Source: Prorocentrum cordatum (taxonomy: Eukaryota; Sar; Dinophyceae; Prorocentrales; Prorocentraceae). From it: 64,000 nucleotides of DNA. Shown here in pieces: positions 63,498 through 64,000 of this stretch; the stretch's first letter is position 1; each line of letters starts with the position of its first letter. The notes under the pieces were generated by a model that was not told the origin of the DNA, did not search any database, and was given only the letters and a program-made list of their open reading frames with translations. Made by a program: the position numbers and the translations under genes. Where the stretch lies: NCBI GenBank assembly GCA_963575745.1, contig CAUYUJ010016068.1:207500-271499 (forward strand). The letters are read 5' to 3'.

Positions 63498-63829
63498 TCA
63501 AGCGAGGATGCCCGCGACGTGCTCGACCCAGCCTGGCGCCGCCGCGCGCCTGCCAGGCAGCTGCTTCGTCAGCTTCCAAAGATGTCCGTGCCCTTGCCTT
63601 TCGCCATGAGCATGTCCAGGTATTCCCGCGGGGGGTCTACCACCGCATCCTCGCACTCGGGCGCCTGGTAGAACGCATCGACGCATCCGTCGCGCCCAAC
63701 GCCGCAACCTCGAAGCTGCGCTGAGCGCCACGAAGTCGACGAGCCCGTTGGAGATTGGCGCTGATCCCGGCACGAACGGGTCATCTCGCCACTCCTACCA
63801 GCGAGAGGTTTGCGGCAGACGAACGGCAC
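63498..63829 (-). pseudogene. Copia-type reverse transcriptase (RVT_2) fragment
   Basis: Two overlapping frames carry successive parts. The first has VDAFYQAPECEDAVVDPPRE then YLDMLMAKGKGTDIFG, the 'D...AF..AP....V...PP.EY' block. A frameshift later comes LWKLTKQLPGRRAAAPGWVE then HVAGILA, the 'L.K.L.G...A...W' block. Motif A aspartate (VDAFYQAP) is kept. The motif C DD region falls in a poorly readable stretch near 63.35-63.48 kb and I cannot identify it. Confidence 0.75.
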
Positions 63830-64000
63830 CTTTCGCTGCCGCTCCTGCGCGGCAGGCCCCCACCCCGCAGCGTTTCCAAGCGCGCGGCGATGCGCTTCGC
63901 CCCCCTCGCCTCCGACATGGACATGTCCTCCCCGACGCCGTGGTGCTTGCTGTCCAGCTCGTCTTGCATGCCCACGTCAAACATGCCCTCGGCCAGGTCC

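Larger units (their letters stand above)
62240..64000 (-). mobile_element. Ty1/copia-type retrotransposon pol remnant
   Basis: Minus-strand succession RT, connection, RNase H, tail, all in correct order but split over at least three frames. The 5' part (integrase, gag) lies past the window edge. Frame 63781-63984 (FDVGMQDELDSKHHGVGEDM, then RGAKRIAARLE) may be the pre-RT segment. No LTR was identified. Confidence 0.75.

Overview
This window looks like dinoflagellate nuclear DNA, and I recognise no single-copy host gene in it. Four things support this: enormous amounts of triplet microsatellite, dense short inverted-repeat elements, a non-LTR retrotransposon whose open frames run RNase H, endonuclease-reverse transcriptase, then zinc finger, and a degraded Ty1/copia-type pol region. 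The phylum is inferred from these families. I found no dinoflagellate spliced-leader sequence, rRNA or tRNA that would settle it. Nearly all very long open frames in the window are by-products of (GGA)n, (CTC)n, (CAT)n or CAGCCT arrays, which stay open in several frames on both strands.

Layout. 1-14 kb: short inverted-repeat (MITE-like) families, one nested inside another, mixed with GGA arrays, an 11-bp minisatellite and a three-copy satellite of about 290 bp with CG-rich palindromes. 14-27 kb: a 1.4-kb CAGCCT higher-order array, a 73-bp tandem repeat open in all three forward frames, a degenerate GCTAAGCC field and several GGA/CTC arrays. 27.4-35.5 kb, minus strand: the only convincing genes, a near full-length LINE (ORF1 with zinc finger and coiled coil; RNase H; EEP endonuclease + RT; C2H2 zinc fingers). 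35.7-37 kb: a CTC block of about 590 bp and a CAT/CAG block. 38-52 kb: further short elements, a palindrome cluster, and 90-bp, 66-bp and 85-bp minisatellites. 52-58 kb: more copies of the short elements, again nested. 58.7-61.2 kb: a 99-bp satellite that shares its core, left flank and right flank with the 90-bp satellite at 41-42 kb, then a foldback region. 61.9-64 kb, minus strand: a frameshifted Ty1/copia-type RT-RNase H remnant that runs off the window edge.

The most interesting signals are (i) the RNase H-first order of the LINE, with a single stop codon at the glycine of the catalytic GNE loop; (ii) a pair of satellite-bearing composite elements with conserved outer arms but different internal monomers; (iii) trinucleotide arrays bracketed by direct repeats of 13-26 bp; and (iv) several short DNA-element families with recognisable termini and target-site duplications (TA for one; 5 bp for the others where seen), which let nested insertions be ordered in time.
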